From: CAIKZZ01 sp035604595
GTDB lineage: Bacteria > Pseudomonadota > Gammaproteobacteria > Steroidobacterales > Steroidobacteraceae
Assembly (NCBI GenBank): GCA_035604595.1
Contig: DATNIE010000012.1
Coordinates: 1 to 64,000 of the forward strand
Direction of reading: 5' to 3'
Length of the DNA: 64,000 nt
Below are positions 52,093-61,500 of this stretch, one piece after another. The position numbers were made by a program, and so were the translations under genes. Within the stretch, counting starts at the first letter, position 1. Each line of letters opens with the position of its first letter. The notes below the pieces were generated by a model. The model worked only from the letters and a program-made list of their open reading frames with translations. It was not told the DNA's origin and did no database searches.

Positions 52093-52818
52093 GTGAAGAG
52101 CCGGCTCGCCTCGCCGGGCGCGCCGTGCCGCCGTGCGCGCGCGCGCATGCTGGCCCTCGCCGCCGCGCTCGCGGTCTTGACCGGCGCCGCGGCCGCCGAG
52201 CCGTCCTCGCCGCCGGGCGGCGCTCCGGCACCCGCCCTCGTCGTGCTTGGTGACTCGTTGAGCGCGGGCTACGGGATCCGCGCCGAGGACGGCTGGGTCG
52301 CGCTGCTGGCACGGCGGCTCGAAGCGGAAGGGTACGGGTACCGAGTGGTCAACGCCAGCGTCAGCGGCGAGACCACCGGCGGCGGCCTCGCGCGGCTGCC
52401 GCGGGTGCTGGCCGTGCACCGGCCGGAGGTCGTCCTCATCGAGCTCGGCAGCAATGATGGCCTGCGGGGGTTGCCAGTCGCGGAGATCGAGAGGAACCTC
52501 ACCGACCTCGTCGCGCAATCGCGGATGGCGGGCGCGCGGGTGCTGCTCGTCGGGATGCGCATGCCGGTGAACTATGGTCCCGAGTACACGGCGAAGTTCT
52601 TCGCCGCCTTCGGCAGCGTCGCCAAGGCCGAGCACGTGGCGTTGGTGCCGTTCCTGCTCGAGCGCGTCGCGCTCGACGAGACGAACTTCCAGAGCGACCG
52701 GCTGCATCCGGTCGCGGCCGCCCAGCCGACGCTCCTCGAGACGGTCTGGCCGGCGTTGCAGCCGTTGCTCCGCGCCACCCGGCGCGCGGCCGTGCGGCCG
52801 AGCGCGATGACACCCTGA
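52093..52818 (+). CDS. tesA: Acyl-CoA thioesterase I / lysophospholipase L1 (GDSL family)
   Basis: A 241-residue periplasmic esterase. After a signal peptide (hydrophobic LALAAALAVLTGAAAA) the SGNH blocks appear: VVLGDSLSAGYG (catalytic Ser), Gly in SVSGET, IELGSNDGLRG (Asn) and SDRLHPV (Asp and His). TesA hydrolyses acyl thioesters and lysophospholipids. The GTG at 52093 is chosen because it gives a positively charged n-region (KSRL...RRARAR); the ATG at 52147 would leave an uncharged one. Its stop shares one base with the ATG of the MFS-acyltransferase gene, so a lysolipid-handling operon is likely. Confidence 0.9.
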   Translation: MKSRLASPGAPCRRARARMLALAAALAVLTGAAAAEPSSPPGGAPAPALVVLGDSLSAGYGIRAEDGWVALLARRLEAEGYGYRVVNASVSGETTGGGLARLPRVLAVHRPEVVLIELGSNDGLRGLPVAEIERNLTDLVAQSRMAGARVLLVGMRMPVNYGPEYTAKFFAAFGSVAKAEHVALVPFLLERVALDETNFQSDRLHPVAAAQPTLLETVWPALQPLLRATRRAAVRPSAMTP

Positions 52819-54692
52819 TGGCAGACAGCCAGTTCCGGCTCCTGCTCGAACGCCGCTTCCTGCCGTTCTTCGGCACCCAGGCATTCGGCGCGTTCAACGA
52901 CAACGTCTACAAGAATGCCCTCCTCATCATCGCGACCTATGATACGGCGGCCTACAGCTCGCTCGATCCGCGGCTGCTGACGAACCTCGGCAACGGGCTG
53001 TTTATCCTGCCGTTCGTGCTGTTCTCTGGCCTCGGCGGCCAGCTCGCCGACCGCTTCGACAAGACGGTGGTCATGCGCAGCGTGAAGGCCTGCGAGGTCG
53101 GCATCATGGCGCTCGCCGGACTCGGCTTTGCGACGCACAGCCTGCCGCTGCTGCTCGCGGCGCTGTTCCTGATGGGCGCGCATTCGACGTTCTTCGCGCC
53201 GGCGAAATACGGGCTACTGCCGCAGGTGCTGGTCGAGGACGAGCTGGTCGGCGGCAACGCGCTGCTCGAGATGGGCACGTTTCTCGCCATCCTGCTCGGC
53301 ACGCTGCTGGCCGGAGTGCTTGCCTCGTACCACGACATGCCGATGTTGATCGGGGTGCTGCTGCTGATTGCGCTCGCGGGCCTCGGCGTCAGCGCGTTCA
53401 TCCCGCGCACTCCGCCGGTCGCCCCGGACCTGCGCATCGACGCGAACCTGTTGCGCTCCTCGCTCGCCAACATGCGCGCCGCGCGCGTCGACCGGGTCGT
53501 GTTCCTCGCGATCCTTGGGATCTCGTGGTTCTGGTTCTACGGGGCTCTCGTCCTCGCGCAGCTTCCGCTGTACGCGAAGCTCACCTTGAACGGCACCGAG
53601 ACCGTCGTGACGCTGATGCTGCTCGGGTTCTCGCTCGGTGTCGGCACCGGATCGCTGCTGTGCGAGCGCCTCTCCGGCCACCGCCTCGAGATCGGCCTCG
53701 TGCCTTTCGGCTCGCTCGGGCTCACCGCGTTCGGCATCGACCTTTATGTCGCCACGCCGTCCGCCCCGGCGCCCGCGCCGGTGTCCTGGGCCGGGTTTCT
53801 GGTCCAGTCGGCGGGCTGGCACGTGATTGTCGATCTGACGCTGATCGGCGTGTTCGGTGGCCTGTACATCGTGCCGCTCTATGCGCTCATGCAGCGGCGC
53901 ACCCCCCGCGCGGTGATGGCCCGGGTCATCAGTGCGAACAGCATCTGGAACGCGATCTTCATGGTGGCTGCCGCCGGATTCGGCGCGCTGCTCTTGAAGC
54001 GCGGGCTGTCGATCCCGCAACTGCTGCTGGTCGCCGCGATACTCAACTTCGCCGTCACCGCGTTCATCTACGTGCTCGTCCCCGAGTTCCTGCTGCGCTT
54101 TCTCGCCTGGATGGTCGCGCGCGTGATGTATCACCTGCGGATCACCGGACTCGCCAATGTTCCGGCCGAGGGACCCGCGCTCGTCGTCTGCAATCACGTC
54201 AGCTTCGTCGATGCACTGGTGCTGTCCGCGGCAATCCACCGACCGATGCGTTTCGTGATGGACGCGGCGATATTCAAGATACCGCTCGTCAACCTGGTGT
54301 TTCGCGGGATGAAGGCGATCCCGATCGCCTCCAGCACCGAGGACCTTGCGGTCCGGGAGGCGGCGTTCGCGCAGATCTTCGCCGAACTCGCGGCCGGCGA
54401 GCTCGTGTGCGTCTTTCCAGAGGGACGGCTGACGGCCGACGGGACGGTCGGGGAGTTCCGGCCCGGAATGATGCGGGTCATGCAGGAGCGGCCCGTGCCG
54501 GTCGTACCGCTCGCGATCTCGGGCCTGTGGGGATCGCCGTTCTCGCGCCGCTACCAGGGCCCCGCCCGCTACCTGCCGCGCCGGCTGTGGCCGCGGGTCA
54601 AGGTCCGCATCGGCATACCGGTCGAGCCCAAGGGCGTGACGCCCGAGTCGCTGCGCGCGCGGGTCGTCGGGCTGCGAGGCCCGATAGCCTGA
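52818..54692 (+). CDS. Fusion of an LplT-like MFS lysophospholipid flippase and a PlsC acyltransferase
   Basis: A 624-residue protein. Residues 1 to about 420 form a 12-helix major facilitator similar to the lysophospholipid transporter LplT (FGTQAFGAFNDNVYKNALLI; HSTFFAPAKYGLLPQ). Residues from about 430 form a PlsC domain with NHVSFVD (459-465; His460 and Asp465 are catalytic) and FPEG (533-536). In E. coli LplT and Aas are separate; longer fusions also carry an acyl-ACP synthetase, missing here. It should flip lysophospholipid inward and reacylate it. Its start overlaps tesA by one base, and a FadD ligase gene follows 165 bases later. Confidence 0.9.
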   Translation: MADSQFRLLLERRFLPFFGTQAFGAFNDNVYKNALLIIATYDTAAYSSLDPRLLTNLGNGLFILPFVLFSGLGGQLADRFDKTVVMRSVKACEVGIMALAGLGFATHSLPLLLAALFLMGAHSTFFAPAKYGLLPQVLVEDELVGGNALLEMGTFLAILLGTLLAGVLASYHDMPMLIGVLLLIALAGLGVSAFIPRTPPVAPDLRIDANLLRSSLANMRAARVDRVVFLAILGISWFWFYGALVLAQLPLYAKLTLNGTETVVTLMLLGFSLGVGTGSLLCERLSGHRLEIGLVPFGSLGLTAFGIDLYVATPSAPAPAPVSWAGFLVQSAGWHVIVDLTLIGVFGGLYIVPLYALMQRRTPRAVMARVISANSIWNAIFMVAAAGFGALLLKRGLSIPQLLLVAAILNFAVTAFIYVLVPEFLLRFLAWMVARVMYHLRITGLANVPAEGPALVVCNHVSFVDALVLSAAIHRPMRFVMDAAIFKIPLVNLVFRGMKAIPIASSTEDLAVREAAFAQIFAELAAGELVCVFPEGRLTADGTVGEFRPGMMRVMQERPVPVVPLAISGLWGSPFSRRYQGPARYLPRRLWPRVKVRIGIPVEPKGVTPESLRARVVGLRGPIA

Positions 54693-54857
54693 CGGGACCT
54701 GCCGCGCGGATCGGCGCCGGCGACCGATGCGATGGCCGTCACGTCACGCCGCGCGGAAGTGCCGGTCTCCCTTGCGCGTTGGGGCTGCGCTGGATAGCGT
54801 GGCGAAGGCCGGCGACGGACCGGTTCTTGCGTCGCAACAAAGAGCGCCGGGGTTCTC

Positions 54858-56537
54858 GTGGAAAAAGTCTGGCTGAAGTCGTATCCACCCGGCGTGCCCG
54901 CCGAGATCAACCCCGAGCAATACGCCTCGCTCAAGGACCTGATCGAGGAAGCCTGCAGCAAGTACGCCGCGCGGCCGGCTTACTCGAACTTCGGGCACAC
55001 GATCACCTACCGTGAGCTCGATGCGATGAGCCGCGCCTTCGGCGCCTGGCTGCAGAAGGAAGCGCGCCTCAGGCGCGGCGACCGCATCGCGCTGATGATG
55101 CCGAACATCGTGCAGTACCCGGTCGCGCTGTACGGCGCGCTGCGCGCCGGGCTGACGATCGTCAACACGAACCCGCTCTACACCCAGCGCGAGCTCGAGC
55201 ACCAGCTCAAGGACTCCGGCGCGAAGGCGATCGTGGTGTTCGAGAGCGCGGCGCACCTGTTGCAACAGTGCCTCCCGGAGACCGACATCGAGCAGATCAT
55301 CGTGACCGGCGTCGGCGACCTGCTCGGATTCCCGAAGGGGCCATTCGTCAATTTCTTGATGCGTGTGGTCAGAAAGCAGGTCAAGCCCTATGAGCTGGCC
55401 GATGCGCGTTCCTTCACGAGCGTGCTCGAGCAGGGCAAGTGGGTCGACCTCGAGAACGTGGCGCTGACTCCCGAGGACGTGGCGTTCCTGCAATACACCG
55501 GCGGCACGACCGGCGTCGCCAAAGGCGCCGTGCTCACGCACCGGAACATGGTTGCCAACACGCTGCAGGCGGGCGCCTGGCTGGGGCAGTTCTTCGAGAA
55601 ACCCGGGGCGCCGCAAACGGTACTCGGAGCGCTGCCCCTCTATCACATCTTTGCGCTGAGCGCGGTCGCGCTGCTCTGGCTGCGCGAGGGCGGCCACACC
55701 ATCCTGATCACCAACCCGCGCGACATGCAGTCGTTCGTCAAGGATCTCGAGAAGTACCACTGCACCGTCTACTACGGCGTCAACACGCTGTTCAACGCCC
55801 TGCTCAATGCGCCGGGCTTCGACCGGATCGACTTCTCCGGGGTCATCTCGTCCATCGCCGGCGGCATGGCGCTGCAGGGCGCCGTCGCCGAGCGCTGGAA
55901 GGCGCGCACCGGCTGCATCCTGTCGCAGGGCTGGGGACTGACCGAGACCTCGCCGGTCGCGACGATCACGCCCCGCAACGTCGACTTCAACAATTCGATC
56001 GGCCTGCCCGTGCCGTCCACCGAGATGTCGATCCGGGACGACTTCGGGCACGAGCTCGCCATCGGCGAGGTCGGCGAGATCTGCGTGCGCGGGCCACAGG
56101 TCATGCGCGGCTACTGGAACCGGCCCGACGAGACGGCCAAGGTGATGCTGGAGGACGGATGGCTGCGCACCGGCGATATCGGCCGGATCGATGCGGCCGG
56201 CTTCGTGTACATCGAGGACCGCAAGAAGGACATGATCCTGGTGTCCGGATTCAACGTCTACCCGAACGAGGTCGAAGGCGTGCTCGCGCGCCACCCGGGC
56301 GTGCTCGAGGTCGCCGCCGTGTCCCAGCCGGATGAGCGTTCCGGCGAAGTCGTCGCCGTGTTCATCGTGCGCAAGGATGCGTCCTTGACCGCCGAGCAGG
56401 TGATCGAATTCGCGCGCGTCGATCTCACCGGCTACAAGGTGCCGAAACACGTCTACTTCCGCGACGAGTTGCCGAAGACTAACGTCGGCAAGATCCTGCG
56501 GCGCGCGCTGCGCGATGAGCTCCTGAAGAAGCCCTGA
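54858..56537 (+). CDS. fadD: Long-chain-fatty-acid-CoA ligase
   Basis: Activates fatty acids to acyl-CoA through an acyl-adenylate. The 559-residue protein has the AMP-binding P-loop YTGGTTGVAKGAVLTHRN, GWGLTETSP, DGWLRTGDIGRID and the C-terminal hinge and Lys motif (DRKKDMILVSGFNVYPNEVE; TNVGKILRR). Length and the N-terminal MEKVWLKSYP segment match FadD. It starts at a GTG. The location after tesA and the MFS-acyltransferase suggests it supplies acyl groups for reacylation as well as for beta-oxidation with FadE. It converges with the GNAT gene with eleven bases between. Confidence 0.95.
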   Translation: MEKVWLKSYPPGVPAEINPEQYASLKDLIEEACSKYAARPAYSNFGHTITYRELDAMSRAFGAWLQKEARLRRGDRIALMMPNIVQYPVALYGALRAGLTIVNTNPLYTQRELEHQLKDSGAKAIVVFESAAHLLQQCLPETDIEQIIVTGVGDLLGFPKGPFVNFLMRVVRKQVKPYELADARSFTSVLEQGKWVDLENVALTPEDVAFLQYTGGTTGVAKGAVLTHRNMVANTLQAGAWLGQFFEKPGAPQTVLGALPLYHIFALSAVALLWLREGGHTILITNPRDMQSFVKDLEKYHCTVYYGVNTLFNALLNAPGFDRIDFSGVISSIAGGMALQGAVAERWKARTGCILSQGWGLTETSPVATITPRNVDFNNSIGLPVPSTEMSIRDDFGHELAIGEVGEICVRGPQVMRGYWNRPDETAKVMLEDGWLRTGDIGRIDAAGFVYIEDRKKDMILVSGFNVYPNEVEGVLARHPGVLEVAAVSQPDERSGEVVAVFIVRKDASLTAEQVIEFARVDLTGYKVPKHVYFRDELPKTNVGKILRRALRDELLKKP

Positions 56538-56548
56538 GGCGCGTTCGG

Positions 56549-57100
56549 TTACGGGGCGAGCTCGCGCCTCAATACCACGAACCTGAGGTCAGTGCGCAGC
56601 GGAATCCCGAAGCGCTCATCGCCATACGGGAACGGCCGCAGCTCCGCCGTCCGCCGGTAGCCGCGCCGCTCGTACCAGGCGATCAGCTCCTCGCGCACGT
56701 CGATGACCGTCATCTCGACAACATGCGCCCCGAACTGCCGGCGAGAGTAGCTTTCTGCAGCCGCGAGCAACTGCCGGCCCATGAGGCTGGCTTGCAGCGC
56801 CGGCCGTACGGTGAGCATGCCCAGATGGGCGACGCCCTCGCGTTCTTTGCGCACGTGGACACATGCCTTGAGAGCGGACTGCCCGCGGACGACGAGGATC
56901 GCGCTGTCGGGCGCCGTGATGAGCGACACGATCGCCTCGGCATCGGTACGCTGGCCGTCCAGAAGATCGGCTTCCGTCGTCCAGCCGCGGCGGCTCGACG
57001 CGCCGCGGTAGGCGGAGTTCACCAGCTCGACGACAGCTGTCACATCGGCCTCGCGCGCGACCGTCGTGAACAGCTCGCCGGGTCCTGCATCAATGGTCAC
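56549..57100 (-). CDS. GNAT family N-acetyltransferase
   Basis: A 183-residue acetyltransferase of unknown substrate. AHLGMLTVRPALQASLMGRQ is the acetyl-CoA pyrophosphate loop region (the R/Q-x-x-G-x-G/A motif reads QASLMG, so it is weak), and IAWYERRGYRRTAEL is the conserved C-terminal strand-helix motif. It starts at a GTG. It lies 123 bases downstream of hemE on the same strand, so it may be a distal member of the aroB-hemE transcript or have its own promoter. Confidence 0.8.
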   Translation of the reverse strand: MTIDAGPGELFTTVAREADVTAVVELVNSAYRGASSRRGWTTEADLLDGQRTDAEAIVSLITAPDSAILVVRGQSALKACVHVRKEREGVAHLGMLTVRPALQASLMGRQLLAAAESYSRRQFGAHVVEMTVIDVREELIAWYERRGYRRTAELRPFPYGDERFGIPLRTDLRFVVLRRELAP

Positions 57101-57223
57101 CGGGTACCCCTGCTGGCTGATCCGCCCGACTCATTCCACGCTACGGTCATACACCCGCCACGATACCCGAAGCGGGCGACCGGCGGCGCCGCGAACGTGC
57201 CGTGGAAAAGCTCTGGCAACCGG

Positions 57224-58291
57224 TCAGACGTGGTACGCAGGCGACAGCTCGTGCACGGCCGCTACCATCGCCGCCGCGTGCTCCGGGTTCACGTCCGGAT
57301 GGATGCCGTGGCCGAGGTTGAAGACGTGCCCGTCGCCCCGGCCGTAGCTCGCGAGCACGCGTCCGACCTCCGAGCGGATTGCATCCGGCGCCACGTACAG
57401 CACCGACGGATCGAGGTTGCCCTGCAGCGCAACCTGGCCTCGCACGGCGTTGCGCGCGGTCGCAAGATCAGTGCACCAGTCAACGCCCAGCGCATCGGCG
57501 CCCGCGCCCACCATGTCCGCAAGCCACTGGCCGCCACCCTTCGTGAACAGGATCGACGGAACCCGGCGGCCGTCGTGCTCCTTGAGTAGCCCCTCGACGA
57601 TGCGCGTCAGGTAGGCGAGCGAGAACTCCCGGTAGGCCGCAGGCGTCAGGACCCCGCCCCAGGTGTCGAACACCATGACGGCCTGGGCGCCGGCGCGGAT
57701 CTGCGCGTTCAGGTACTCGGTGGTGGCACTCGCGAGCTTGTCGAGCAGCCGGTGCAGCTGCCCCGGTTCGCCGTAGAGCATCGCCTTGGTGCGGGCGAAG
57801 TTCCGGCTGCTGCCGCCTTCGACGACGTAGGTGCCGACCGTGAAGGGGCTGCCCGCGAATCCGATCAGTGGCACCCGCCCGCCGAGTTCGCGGCGGATGA
57901 GCCGCACCGCGTCCATCACGTAGCGGAGCTCGCGCTCGGGGTCCAGTGTCGGCAGCCGGTCGATGTCGGCGGCCGAGCGCACCGGCCGCGCGATCGTCGG
58001 GCCGTCGCCGGCCTCGAACTCGACCCCGAGCCCGAGCGCGTGCGGTATGGTCAGGATGTCCGAGAACAGGATGGCCGCATCGAGCGCAAACCGCGCCAAC
58101 GGTTGCAGCGTGACCTCGCAGGCGTAATCGGCGTTCATGCACAGCGCGAGGAAGCTGCCGGCCCGGGCGCGGGTCGCGCGGTACTCGGGAAGGTAGCGCC
58201 CGGCCTGCCGCATCATCCACAGCGGCGTCCGCGGCGTCGGCTGGCGAAGCAGCGCCCGCAGCAACAGGTCGTTTGACAGAGGCGCGTTCAT
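57224..58291 (-). CDS. hemE: Uroporphyrinogen III decarboxylase
   Basis: Removes four carboxyl groups from uroporphyrinogen III to give coproporphyrinogen III. The 355-residue protein opens with PLWMMRQAGRYLPEYRATR, the family signature, then LFSDILTIPHALGLGVEFEA (catalytic Asp), IGFAGSPFTVGTYVVEGG and FNLGHGIHPDV. It lies six bases after pyrF and is co-transcribed. With hemB and hemF in the first 11 kb, three heme enzymes are encoded in the window at separate places. Confidence 0.95.
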   Translation of the reverse strand: MNAPLSNDLLLRALLRQPTPRTPLWMMRQAGRYLPEYRATRARAGSFLALCMNADYACEVTLQPLARFALDAAILFSDILTIPHALGLGVEFEAGDGPTIARPVRSAADIDRLPTLDPERELRYVMDAVRLIRRELGGRVPLIGFAGSPFTVGTYVVEGGSSRNFARTKAMLYGEPGQLHRLLDKLASATTEYLNAQIRAGAQAVMVFDTWGGVLTPAAYREFSLAYLTRIVEGLLKEHDGRRVPSILFTKGGGQWLADMVGAGADALGVDWCTDLATARNAVRGQVALQGNLDPSVLYVAPDAIRSEVGRVLASYGRGDGHVFNLGHGIHPDVNPEHAAAMVAAVHELSPAYHV

Positions 58292-58297
58292 CGCGCC

Positions 58298-59008
58298 TCA
58301 GGCGCGCGCGCAGCACGCGGCAATCGACGCCTGGATCGACTCGGCCGCGGCGCGCGGGTCGGTCGCATCGCGGATCGGACGACCGACGACGATATAGTCG
58401 GCGCCCGCCGCGAACGCGCGCTCGATCGTCAGCACCCGCTTCTGGTCGTCCTCGGGCCGGTTCTCGACGGGACGGATACCGGGCGCGACGATGAGCAACC
58501 TGTCGCCGAGCTCGCGGCGGATGGCCTCGGCCTCCATCCCCGATGAGACGATCCCGGCACACCCGGCGGCAAGCGCCCGCCGCGCCCGCGAGATCACGAG
58601 TTTCTCGACATCGCAGGCGAAACCGAGATCGTCGAGATCGCCGCGGTCGAGGCTCGTCAGCACGGTCACCGCGAGGATCTTGACGTCGCTGGCCGCGGTC
58701 ACCGCCGCTTCCATGATGCGCTGGTTGCCGTGCACGCTCGTGAAAGTCACGCCGCGGTTGTTGAGGCGCTGCACGGCCGCCGCCACGGTCGCAGGAATGT
58801 CGAAGAACTTGATGTCGGCGAATACCCGCTTGCCCTTGCCGACCAGCCAGTCCATCAGTTCGTGGTAGCCGCCGGCCATCAGCAGCTCAAGACCGAGCTT
58901 GTAGAACAGCACCGAGTCGCCGAGCCTGTCGACCAAGCGGCGCGCGGCACCGGCGTCCGGGACGTCGAGCGCGAAGATCAGCCGTTCCCCGGGCGGGATG
59001 GATTTCAT
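58298..59008 (-). CDS. pyrF: Orotidine 5'-phosphate decarboxylase
   Basis: Last step of UMP synthesis. The 236-residue TIM barrel has ALDVPD, the catalytic array FADIKFFDIPATVA (usually D-x-K-x-x-D-I-P), SVHGNQRIME, and the phosphate grip IVAPGIRPVE and VVGRPIRDATDP. It sits 51 bases downstream of dgt and six bases upstream of hemE on the minus strand. Nothing unusual was noticed. Confidence 0.95.
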   Translation of the reverse strand: MKSIPPGERLIFALDVPDAGAARRLVDRLGDSVLFYKLGLELLMAGGYHELMDWLVGKGKRVFADIKFFDIPATVAAAVQRLNNRGVTFTSVHGNQRIMEAAVTAASDVKILAVTVLTSLDRGDLDDLGFACDVEKLVISRARRALAAGCAGIVSSGMEAEAIRRELGDRLLIVAPGIRPVENRPEDDQKRVLTIERAFAAGADYIVVGRPIRDATDPRAAAESIQASIAACCARA

Positions 59009-59059
59009 GCCGTCATTATGCCGTGGCCAGCCCCCGGTGCGCGACCGTCACGCGCGTGC

Positions 59060-60244
59060 TCAGCCCTGCGGGACATTTGGATCGTAGAGCCGCGAGTGCT
59101 CAAGGATCGCGTAGCGGTCGGTCATTCCGGCGATGTAGTCGGCCACGGCGCGCGCCCGACCGTCGGTACCGTGTCGGGTCTCGAGCCGCCGCGCCGAGTC
59201 GCGATGCTCATCCGGCAGCAGCCGCAGGTCGTCGAAGTAGGCGCGAAACAGTTCTCTGACGACCCGCTGCGCCTTGGTCGTCATGCGCACGACGCGGAAG
59301 TGCCGGTAGACGCGCTCCTGCAGAAAGCGCTTGAGCTCTCGGTGCTCCGCGGCGACCCGTTCGCTGAAGCCCACGAGCGGCTGGGGGAGGGCACGCACTG
59401 CAGCCACATCGGCCGGGTGCGCGGCCTCGATGCGGACCTGAGTGGCATCGATGAGGTCGGTGACGACCTCGTTGATCATGCGGCGCACGACTTCGTGGAT
59501 CAGGCGGCGCTCCGCGATGCCTGGATAGCGGCGCTCGACCTCCTCGTAATGCCGCGCAAAGAGCTTCACGCCGCCGAGCTCGCTGCAGGTGACAAGGCCC
59601 GCCCGCAGGCCGTCATCGACGTCATGGTTGTTGTAGGCGATTTCGTCGGCGACGTTGGCGAGCTGGGCCTCGAGCGGGGGCTGCTGACGCTCGAGAAAGC
59701 GACGACCGAGCTCGCCGAGCGTCGCGGCATTCTTGGCCGAGCAGTGCTTGAGGATCCCCTCGCGGCATTCATAGGTCAGATTGAGGCCCGCGAACTCCGC
59801 ATAGCGTTCCTCGAGTTCGTCGACGACCCTGAGCGACTGCAGGTTGTGCTCGAAGCCGCCGTGGTCTCGCATGCACTCGTTGAGCGCATCCTGGCCGGCA
59901 TGCCCGAACGGCGTGTGGCCGAGATCGTGGGCGAGGCAGATCGCCTCGCACAATGTCTCGTTGAGGCGGAGTGCACGGCTCACCGAGCGTGCGATCTGCG
60001 CAACCTCGAGCGAGTGCGTGAGGCGCGTCCGGTACAGATCGCCCTCATGGTTCACGAATACCTGCGTCTTGTAGACGAGGCGGCGAAACGCCGTCGAATG
60101 CACGATCCGGTCGCGGTCGCGCTGGTACTCGGTGCGGTATCGGGCCGGCGCAGGCTCGGCATGTACCCGGCCGCGGGAGTCCGCTTCGTGGCACGCGTAG
60201 GGGGCGAGCCCGGCGTCGGCGGCCCTGTCCGGCGCAGGTGCCAT
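59060..60244 (-). CDS. dgt: dGTP triphosphohydrolase-like HD protein
   Basis: A 394-residue HD-domain protein of the deoxyguanosinetriphosphate triphosphohydrolase family (the shorter type). The metal site is visible as RLTHSLEVAQIA (His), CLAHDLGHTPFGH (His-Asp) and NVADEIAYNNHDVDD (Asp). Such enzymes control dNTP pools. Its ATG shares one base with the aroB stop (TGATG), the only sensible start. The aroB-dgt order is also seen in other gammaproteobacteria. Substrate preference among dNTPs cannot be read from sequence. Confidence 0.92.
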   Translation of the reverse strand: MAPAPDRAADAGLAPYACHEADSRGRVHAEPAPARYRTEYQRDRDRIVHSTAFRRLVYKTQVFVNHEGDLYRTRLTHSLEVAQIARSVSRALRLNETLCEAICLAHDLGHTPFGHAGQDALNECMRDHGGFEHNLQSLRVVDELEERYAEFAGLNLTYECREGILKHCSAKNAATLGELGRRFLERQQPPLEAQLANVADEIAYNNHDVDDGLRAGLVTCSELGGVKLFARHYEEVERRYPGIAERRLIHEVVRRMINEVVTDLIDATQVRIEAAHPADVAAVRALPQPLVGFSERVAAEHRELKRFLQERVYRHFRVVRMTTKAQRVVRELFRAYFDDLRLLPDEHRDSARRLETRHGTDGRARAVADYIAGMTDRYAILEHSRLYDPNVPQG

Positions 60245-61332
60245 CAGGCGACCTCCGCCTCGAGCACGGCTTCGAGCGCGCGCGGATCGTAATCGCCGGT
60301 CAGGATGGCTTCGCCGAGCGACTTGAGCAGCACCAGCCGGACTTTTCCGCCCAGCACCTTCTTGTCGAAGGCCATCAGCTCGCGGGCCCGCTCCACACCG
60401 ATGCGCGGCGCGCTGACCGGCAGGCCCGCACGTCCCAAGAGCTCGCGGACGCGTGTCACGGCGGCGCGATCGAGCCAGCCGAGCCGGGCCGAGGTCTCGG
60501 CGGCCAACACCATGCCGATCGCGATCGCCTCGCCGTGCAGCCATTCGCCGTAGCCGGCCGCCGCCTCGATCGCGTGACCGAAAGTGTGTCCAAGGTTCAA
60601 CAGCGCCCGCGGCCCGCTCTCGCGCTCATCGAGCGCGACGATCTCGGCCTTGATCACGCAGCAGCGCCTGACTGCCTCGGCGAGCGCGTCGGTGTCGCGC
60701 CTGAGGAGCCGCGCAAGCTCGCGCTCGATCCAGTCAAGGAATCCCCGGTCGCGAATCAGGCCGTACTTGATCACTTCGGCGAGCCCGGCGCGCAGCTCCC
60801 GGTCGGGGAGGGTCGCGAGCGTGTCGAGGTCAGCGATGACGACGTTCGGCTGGTGGAACGCGCCGATCAGGTTCTTGCCGGCGGGGTGGTTGACGCCGGT
60901 CTTGCCGCCGACCGAGGAATCGACCTGGGCAAGGAGCGTCGTCGGCAACTGCGCGTAGGCGATGCCCCGCTGCCAGGTCGCGGCGGCGAAGCCGGCAATG
61001 TCGCCGACCACGCCCCCGCCGAGCGCGAGTACCGCCCCGTCGCGATTGACGCGGGCGGCGGCGAGGCGGTCGTAGACCCGTGCAAGGGTCTGCAGAGTCT
61101 TCCAGGCCTCGCCATCCGGCAGCACGCACTCGGCTAGCTGCCGGCCGGCGAGCGCGGCCGTCAGCCGCGGCAGGTAGAGGGGTGCGACGGCAGTGTTGCT
61201 GACGACGAGCAGCGGCCCGGCCGGCAGCTCCGCCTCGAGCCGCCGCCGGTCCGTCAGCAGGCCTGCGCCGATGTGGATCGGGTAGCTGCGCGGGCCGAGG
61301 TCAATGGCGAGCGTGATCGGGGGCGGGGACAT
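60244..61332 (-). CDS. aroB: 3-dehydroquinate synthase
   Basis: Cyclises DAHP to 3-dehydroquinate using NAD and a divalent metal. The 362-residue protein has GGGVVGDIAGFAAATWQRG (NAD site), AQVDSSVGGKTGVNHPAGKN, LAEVIKYGLI, NLGHTFGHAIE (metal His) and LHGEAIAIGM. ATG 61332 gives the standard N-terminus. Upstream is a 271-base gap to aroK, which contains an FNR-type box and a GATAAT hexamer, so aroB probably has its own promoter in addition to any readthrough from aroK. Confidence 0.95.
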   Translation of the reverse strand: MSPPPITLAIDLGPRSYPIHIGAGLLTDRRRLEAELPAGPLLVVSNTAVAPLYLPRLTAALAGRQLAECVLPDGEAWKTLQTLARVYDRLAAARVNRDGAVLALGGGVVGDIAGFAAATWQRGIAYAQLPTTLLAQVDSSVGGKTGVNHPAGKNLIGAFHQPNVVIADLDTLATLPDRELRAGLAEVIKYGLIRDRGFLDWIERELARLLRRDTDALAEAVRRCCVIKAEIVALDERESGPRALLNLGHTFGHAIEAAAGYGEWLHGEAIAIGMVLAAETSARLGWLDRAAVTRVRELLGRAGLPVSAPRIGVERARELMAFDKKVLGGKVRLVLLKSLGEAILTGDYDPRALEAVLEAEVA

Positions 61333-61486
61333 TCTGAGGACGATAACAAGAACGACTGCCGCGGTCTCGGGTCGAGGTCGCGACCGCCGCGAAATCGGAC
61401 GAACGCGCGCCGCGCGCAACTCGCAGCGAAGGTCTCATGCAATGGCGAATCCGATCCGCGGTGATCGCGCGGACCGCGAGCTGAGT

Positions 61487-61500
61487 TTGATGCAAATCAA
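61487..61500. promoter_or_regulatory. Perfect FNR/ANR-type box between aroK and aroB
   Basis: TTGAT-GCAA-ATCAA is an exact match to the symmetric FNR/ANR consensus TTGAT-N4-ATCAA, with one more pairing base on each side. On the minus strand a GATAAT hexamer (61509-61504) precedes it by three bases, so a transcript toward aroB would start inside the box and FNR binding would repress it. A -35 hexamer at the usual distance is not evident. No good -10 lies 41.5 bases from the centre on either strand for activation. Confidence 0.5.

Noticed and set aside
54744..56450. A 568-codon frame antisense to fadD
   Set aside because: Shadow of the strongly coding AMP-ligase gene; no motif of its own.
58730..60292. 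A 520-codon plus-strand frame opposite pyrF and dgt
   Set aside because: Covers two well-supported minus-strand genes; composition typical of an antisense mirror.
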